Of a stretch of DNA of 64,000 bases, positions 53,952 to 64,000 are shown one piece after another (the first letter of the stretch is position 1; every line of letters begins with the position of its first letter). Below the pieces are notes generated by a model. The model was given only the letters and a program-made list of their open reading frames with translations, was not told where the DNA came from and did not search any database. This DNA comes from Hysterangium stoloniferum (lineage: Eukaryota; Basidiomycota; Agaricomycetes; Hysterangiales; Hysterangiaceae), in the NCBI GenBank assembly GCA_015178975.1, contig WHVD01000025.1, positions 620,001 through 684,000 on the forward strand, written 5' to 3'. The position numbers and the translations under genes are program-made.

Positions 53952-54732
53952 AATCAGGGGGTTATCCATGTGGGTGAATGTGGGTGGTCACGTGCACGTA
54001 CATGACTCAACTCTTACAGACTTGTATATACTCCGCCTTTGTTCGTGGTGACACAAGTCTCATTCCGCTTCTAGTATCTCACAACAGGCTGACTTGCAAT
54101 GGACCCAATAAGCAAACGCTAATACACTGTTGGCGTGAGCTACAATAAGCTGGTATGTAGTCAAGTGAGAATGTAAGATATAAATTTGTATAATTGTTAA
54201 TAGCTACTTGAATAACTACCGGCTTTTATAACCTATATATCATCCTTCGTATGTCTATCACATGAATGACACGCGGGTATATGAATGAACGCGGTGTTTT
54301 CTCTTGAACCTATCCCTTGATCATGGAATGGAACATCTTTTTATAAATGATATGGATCCACAACAGGTTTTTGTTCACACTGAAGTGTGAAGTATCATAG
54401 ATAAGTAAATAATACACATATGCATCCACTACTATCAAGTGTTCATATTAAAGTGAGAGCAGTGATGAACTCGATCGCCTGTAAGGCATAAAGTAGTTCC
54501 AGGCTTAGGCCTTGCCCCGTGCCATTCTACTTAGCCAACGACAACCGTCGCCATCAGAAACTTTCTTTCCGCTTTTCCAGTATCAATGTATTGCAGGCCT
54601 AGTAATCAGTAGGGGATTAGGATCCTAGCGTGAAGCGCCAGAAGTCAAAAATTGGAATGAAGGCGCGTTATTTCAGTACGTATAAGAGCGCTAATCGCTG
54701 AATACAGACGTGTCCAGATATTTATCAAATGT
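53952..54732. other. 3' flank of the transporter gene
   Basis: AT-rich, no gene recognised. The left part is direct host flank of the copia LTR (AATCAGGGGGTTATCC). Confidence 0.4.
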
Positions 54733-60297
<5,565 letters not shown>

Positions 60298-60879
60298 TTG
60301 GGTAAAAGAATGCGCGTGAGTGTTCGTATTGGAGTAAATCTACTGCTCTGATGGTGCAGTTACCCTACCTATCTCAAGCTTAAATTTACCATCTGCTACA
60401 ATTGGGGACTCTCAGGATTTCATGTGGCTCCTCAATGCCTTCAGCATCATTGATGAGAGGAGTCTGCTCAACCCAATCGCACAAGGCATGCATGCTACGG
60501 ACTGTCCATTCAAAAGCCTATGACCGACGCCTGAAAGGAAGTCAAGTCTACACGCATTGTATGCCTTACAATGAAATTCCACTGATGGATAGGGTCTTCA
60601 CTCTGCATCTGACTCACAGATGCAATAGAATTTCTTGCTGTATTTGACGTGGACGAGCCAGCCTCCCAGCTTGCGCTGTGCTGTGGACCTCCCGAACTGG
60701 CTGAAACAGAAGGCAGAGAGGATGAAGAAGCGCTGTGAGTATGGGGTGTCCATGGCCAATGAGGATGAACTTATCCAGGAGAAAATATCATCTATGTGCA
60801 CAAAAAAGTGCAGTTATTACGCCTAAACACATTCATTTAACTTGATACTTACCTTTTATAGAATTCTCAGAAAGTGCTA
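60298..60879. other. Intergenic between transporter and pogo element
   Basis: A 63-codon plus-strand reading (60635-60826: DLPNWLKQKAERMKKRCEYG) looks charged and protein-like but is not recognised. 60220-60290 encodes the Pro/Thr-rich transporter start on the other strand. Confidence 0.35.
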
Positions 60880-60881
60880 TA

Positions 60882-62291
60882 CAGTGTTCTGGCAGTCCTT
60901 TTTACACCCTTTTATGATTCATGACTCATACCTTCCACAATCAATTTTTAGTACATCTGAGTAATACATCTTGTTCTATGGGGTCCTATAAGTGTATTTA
61001 CATGCACTGGTAAAGATAAATGAAGAGGAACCACTTCATCGATGTTGAATTCTGTCGACAATGCATTTGTCACGAAATTCACTTCATTCACAGCATGTGA
61101 CATGTGTGACACGCTGTGTTTATTGATGGTTATCTCTACGAGCCGTCGTCATCTACGTCATCCTGCCCCTCATCGTCATCCTCCGGCTCTGTCAATTTAG
61201 GCTTAGTGGGACGTTTTGGCTTCTTTGGTAAGTCCTTCACCTTTACCCCAGCTGCTCGCAGAGTCTGACATCCTGTTGTCCACTCAGTGACTGTGTGCTC
61301 ATACTCCTCAAGCATTGCCTTCCAGCGCTCTTCAAGGTTTGCCTTTTCAACTCATCTTTGACTGATTCTTCATTCAGTGAACGTGCCCTCTCTGTAGCCA
61401 AGGGCTTTGACCAATGAGTCTGAAGCTCATCATGATATCTGTCCAGAAACCTGCCAACCCAAGACTCTCCAACAGGTTCTCCTGGTTCAACCTGCCCTGC
61501 TATGATTGCGTTTGCATGAAGTGTGATGTTGTGTGGAGTAAGAGGGATGCTGCGATCAGCAGATGCAATGATAAAATCAATGAGAACGCGCTCTTCTGGA
61601 TAGGATAATTTGCACTTTGATGCATTAAATGCACTCATTGTCATTTTCCCATTTGCTAGATTACCCAGGGTCCTGTAGCAGATGTCATGTGTTGCAGCAA
61701 TGGGTTGAAGACTGCGTCGCTGTTTTACAGGTTTTTCCTGCTCATGCCTGTACTCGTGAAGGGCTTCCTGATATTTCAAATTTTCAGCTCTACGACGTGC
61801 CTGACATTTTACCTGTTCAGAAAGTGCGGGCCCAACCATTTTGACCAGTCAAAAGAGGCAAGAGGGGCCCAAGAAGCAGGAAGACTGATTGCCAGTGTGG
61901 CAGGATGCTGTGTACTGTCACGCTCTGTTGGCATCAATCATCTTCTGATTTTTTCCTCCCTCAGTTTTTGCCTGATTCCCTTCATTTCTTCACTAGATTC
62001 TGCTATATATATGTACACATTCAGGCCAATTTTTAACAAAATGAGTTGTATGCAGGAATGTGTCCAATTAAGGGAGATAAAAAGGATGAACTTTTCAAAT
62101 TCCACTTTTTTGCTATATATGACACTCCCATGCTTCACCCACTCTCCCGAAAATTATGAGAATTATTTTCAAGATTGATATCATGTCTATATGTGTAACT
62201 ACAAAGTGATTAAGTGTTTGGATGAGAATTGAAGGAGTAAAGGCCAGGTGTGAAAAGGACCAGGGGTGTGAAAAGGACTGCCAAATCACTG
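60882..62291 (-). mobile_element. pogo/Fot1-like DNA transposon, core-deleted
   Basis: 1410 bp flanked by TA (60880-60881 and 62292-62293). Ends CAGTGTTCTGGCAGTCC and, on the other strand, CAGTGATTTGGCAGTCC continue for about 28 bp with four or five mismatches (TTTTTACACCC vs TTTTCACACCC). It holds one minus-strand ORF with a CENP-B-type DNA-binding domain and a pogo-like tail but no DDE catalytic domain. Normal pogo elements are about 1.9-2.3 kb, so roughly 0.6 kb seems lost between HTH and tail. It would move only with help from a full element. Confidence 0.85.
61136..61839 (-). pseudogene. pogo transposase lacking the DDE domain
   Basis: From ATG 61839: basic N-terminus, ICYRTLGNLANGKMTMSAFN (first HTH), then the CENP-B HTH: LSYPEERVLIDFIIASADRS, IPLTPHNITLHANAIIAGQV, GESWVGRFLDRYHDELQTHW and SKPLATERARSLNEES. 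Directly after SVKDEL comes the usual C-terminal part: EERWKAMLEEYEHTVTEW, LRAAGVKVKDLPKKPKRPTK and an acidic end EDDDEGQDDVDDDGS with a stop at 61136. Between SVKDEL and LEERW the frame shifts by one base in an A run (GAAAAGGC at ~61350). The protein would bind DNA but not cut it, so a repressor-like or domesticated role is possible. Confidence 0.75.
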
Positions 62292-62518
62292 TAGTCCGGT
62301 CAGGATAGAATGACACAACTCTCTAGGGATGACAAACAGACTTAAAAACAAAAGGGGTGTTCATGATGAGTATATCATATTATACCCATTTGAATGGTGT
62401 TTATTGCTATTGTTTGGCTGTGATGATGGTGACGAAGTGGGATGAGAGAGAAATTATTTAAAGTGGAGATTACTTACCATGTAGCAGAGCTTCAATTATA
62501 ACAAAAATTGAGCAGGTT

Positions 62519-62985
62519 ATAAGATAGGGCTCATGCACATTTGACCCCATCGCGTGGTCAAAGGGTGACAAAGGGTGACAAATGACCATTTTTCTAATTA
62601 CTGCTTCAAACAAACCTTCTGTGACAAAAGGAAACCTAAAGTTGATGTAAAATTGTAATTCAAAGAGGGTTTAGGTTTCCAATCACTCAATTTCGAGGGA
62701 GGAAAGAAGTTATTAGAGCTGGATCAATTTTAAACCAATTTAGGCTTGAATATTGGCAATAACATGGTCACATTTGGTCACAGTCCACGTGATGGGGTCT
62801 TTTTCTTTTTTTTTTAATACATTTATATACCGCGTTGCATAACTAAGATACATAGCGGTTGGGAGAAAAGTACCCTAATGGTAGGTGGGGGCGGCAAGAT
62901 GTGTATGTAGCTGGTTGGTATGGGCGAGAGGGTTGAATGTAGGGTGGGGCGTGATGGGGTCGAATGTGCATGAGCCCTATCTTAT
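62519..62985. mobile_element. MITE, ~305 bp, split by a retroposed insert
   Basis: Inverted ends: ATAAGATAGGGCTCATGCAC on the left (62519) and the complement of the same on the right (to 62985), continuing for about 45 bp (ACATTTGACCCCATCGCGTGG vs ACATTCGACCCCATCACGTGG, split here by an insert). The interior includes GGTCAAAGGGTGACAAAGGG. No ORF. The superfamily is not clear; no target repeat could be fixed. Confidence 0.75.
62800..62949 (-). mobile_element. Retroposed fragment with poly(A) and 12-bp TSD
   Basis: 150-bp insert bounded by direct repeats CGTGATGGGGTC at 62788-62799 and 62950-62961. On the minus strand it ends in a long A run (complement of TTTTTCTTTTTTTTTTT). Tail plus variable-length target repeat is the hallmark of LINE-type reverse transcription. 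The body (GC-rich with GTATATAAATG before the tail) has no A/B boxes, so it may be a 5'-truncated LINE end or a copied mRNA 3' end. Confidence 0.75.
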
Positions 62986-62992
62986 GTGGGAC

Positions 62993-63734
62993 GACAACAC
63001 GGGAGTCTCGCAACTTCTATGGCTCGCAGACTCCAACACTCCCCCTCGAGCCTTAGAAGCTCATACCACTATTCGACCATAGGTCGACCAGTCTCATTCC
63101 AATTGAACGACCAGGGAGCTATCTAGGTCATGTTTGGTGAGTGTCGCTCTCAGCAGCCTGCCCAGGGCCTCCTCCCCACCTCTGAAACTCTTCTGCAATG
63201 CATTACAGCTCCTCTAGTCACAGCATTTCCTCCAGCAGAGATTTCCTATCCCCCCAGTTCACGATACACCTGTCAGGCCACCATCCTCAGGCCCGACAAC
63301 TCTGGAACATATCTTCGGCACCTCAGTCAGCCAGGTCATCGCAGCGTTATTTGGAGCATATTATTATGTGCAAGGGATTACGTCAAACGACGCGTGAGGT
63401 GAGGACAATTGACAGTGTGCAATTTGAAAACTGCTGACCTTATGCAGCTTCACGCAGTGGCATCAGGTGACGATTCTGACAAAACATTGTCCAGCCAGGG
63501 TAACTGGTGGCTCTCCGGGATGTGCTCGCATTAAGACTCCACCACCTTTGCGGGTGGGGCCCATAACCTGTTGAATATTTTAGGAGTCTCAATGTATAAG
63601 GGCAAAGCACACTACTGTATAACACTGACTACATGACCGTTATACATATACCCAAATCCCTAATTCAATCTCAGAATCAAACATCTGAGACAACACAGGA
63701 GTCTCGTAGCTTCTATGGCTCGCAGACTCCAACA
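62993..63734 (-). mobile_element. TRIM-like miniature copia-type retroelement
   Basis: Minus-strand layout: 5' LTR 63569-63734 (166 bp, TGTTG...CAACA), primer site GGGCCCATAACC at 63557-63568, a ~520-bp inside with no pol domain, a polypurine tract (complement of CTCCCCCTCGAG, 63039-63050), and the end of a second LTR at 62993-63038 (GGAGTCTCGCAACTTC ... CTCCAACA). Only the last 46 bp of that LTR remain, beside the MITE. Size and lack of coding match TRIM elements, which move with enzymes from full copia relatives. Confidence 0.7.
63557..63568 (-). other. Primer-binding site of the TRIM-like element
   Basis: GGGCCCATAACC, identical to the site in the whole copia element at 36781-36792 and directly next to the LTR start. 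Confidence 0.65.
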
Positions 63735-63943
63735 CACCTCAATGAACTCCAGGTGCTGTGCACTAAAACCTATCCATTGCTATGTTTATCTAATAGTGTG
63801 CTTCTTATTTATTATAGATTGGCATGGGGTTTCCTCGACCTATGGTTCACCTTCAATGCAAGCTTTACTGCTGGAGGTGAAGAGGAGTCGTGTTAATTAA
63901 AGACGTTTAAGTATCTCAGCAAATAAACGTTCACTATATTATA

Positions 63944-64000
63944 CAGTGGGTCAAAAAACTGCCCCAATGTTTGTGCATTTTAGAAAGATTGATATTGTGT
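63944..64000. mobile_element. Edge of a second Tc1-like element
   Basis: TA at 63942-63943 is followed by CAGTGGGTCAAAAAACTGCC and CCAATGTTT, very like the end of the Tc1 element at 11050 (CAGTGGCTTCCAAAACTGTC, CCAATGTTT). The rest lies beyond the window. Confidence 0.65.

Noticed and set aside
62519-62985. MITE with a tandemly duplicated right end
   Set aside because: The second copy of GTGATGGGGTC is better explained as the target repeat of a poly(A)-tailed insert.

Overview
The window looks like nuclear DNA of a basidiomycete fungus, most likely a mushroom-forming agaricomycete. Host genes are broken by many short GT-AG introns of about 35-65 bases. They belong to families common in wood- and litter-decay fungi: an AA7-type FAD oligosaccharide oxidase fused to a ricin-B lectin, a GMC oxidoreductase, a GH3 beta-glucosidase fragment and an ABCC transporter. 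There is no operon structure, no rRNA and no CRISPR array. Most of the DNA is transposon-derived, with elements nested up to three deep.

Layout. 1-3430: 3' part of a broken Ty3/gypsy element, cut by a solo LTR. 3431-9371: an unusual element with two perfectly collinear 1595-bp inverted arms around a 2.75-kb core. 9372-14416: a tRNA-like SINE candidate, a nest of two LTRs of one family plus a Tc1/mariner element, and an old solo copia LTR. 15998-18519: the oxidase-lectin gene. 18986-20015: a probable multi-pass membrane protein. 20610-21262: another LTR copy. 22976-24560: a decayed GMC oxidoreductase. 26233-29682: a seven-exon gene for a 1041-residue repeat protein built by exon-intron duplication. 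31690-37560: a second, smaller copy of the GMC locus holding a solo LTR, which in turn holds a young, whole-looking Ty1/copia element. 40238-43250: another LTR copy, two unidentified ORFs and a copia fossil. 43445-44322: a long-TIR foldback element. 44882-45471: a gene for a small secreted protein with 20 cysteines. 46280-47145: the C-terminal piece of a GH3 beta-glucosidase. 48554-49640: the C-terminal piece of a KLHDC4/Kel3-like kelch protein. 50136-50800: an F-box/LRR remnant. 51065-53951: a copia fossil. 54733-60297: an ABCC-type transporter. 60882-62291: a pogo element whose transposase lacks its catalytic core. 62519-63734: a MITE holding a retroposed fragment, then a miniature copia-like (TRIM) element. 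63944-64000: the edge of a second Tc1-like element.

The host genes do not form a pathway cluster. The secreted oxidase, the GH3 piece, the GMC enzyme and the Cys-rich protein fit an extracellular, saprotrophic or plant-associated lifestyle; the transporter would export conjugates or drugs or load the vacuole. The observations best worth a second look are the long inverted-repeat element, the exon-duplicated repeat gene, the core-deleted pogo derivative, the TRIM-like element, and the primer site shared by three copia-type elements, which matches the initiator-tRNA anticodon arm. All exon borders and family calls were read by eye from the sequence; no database search was run.
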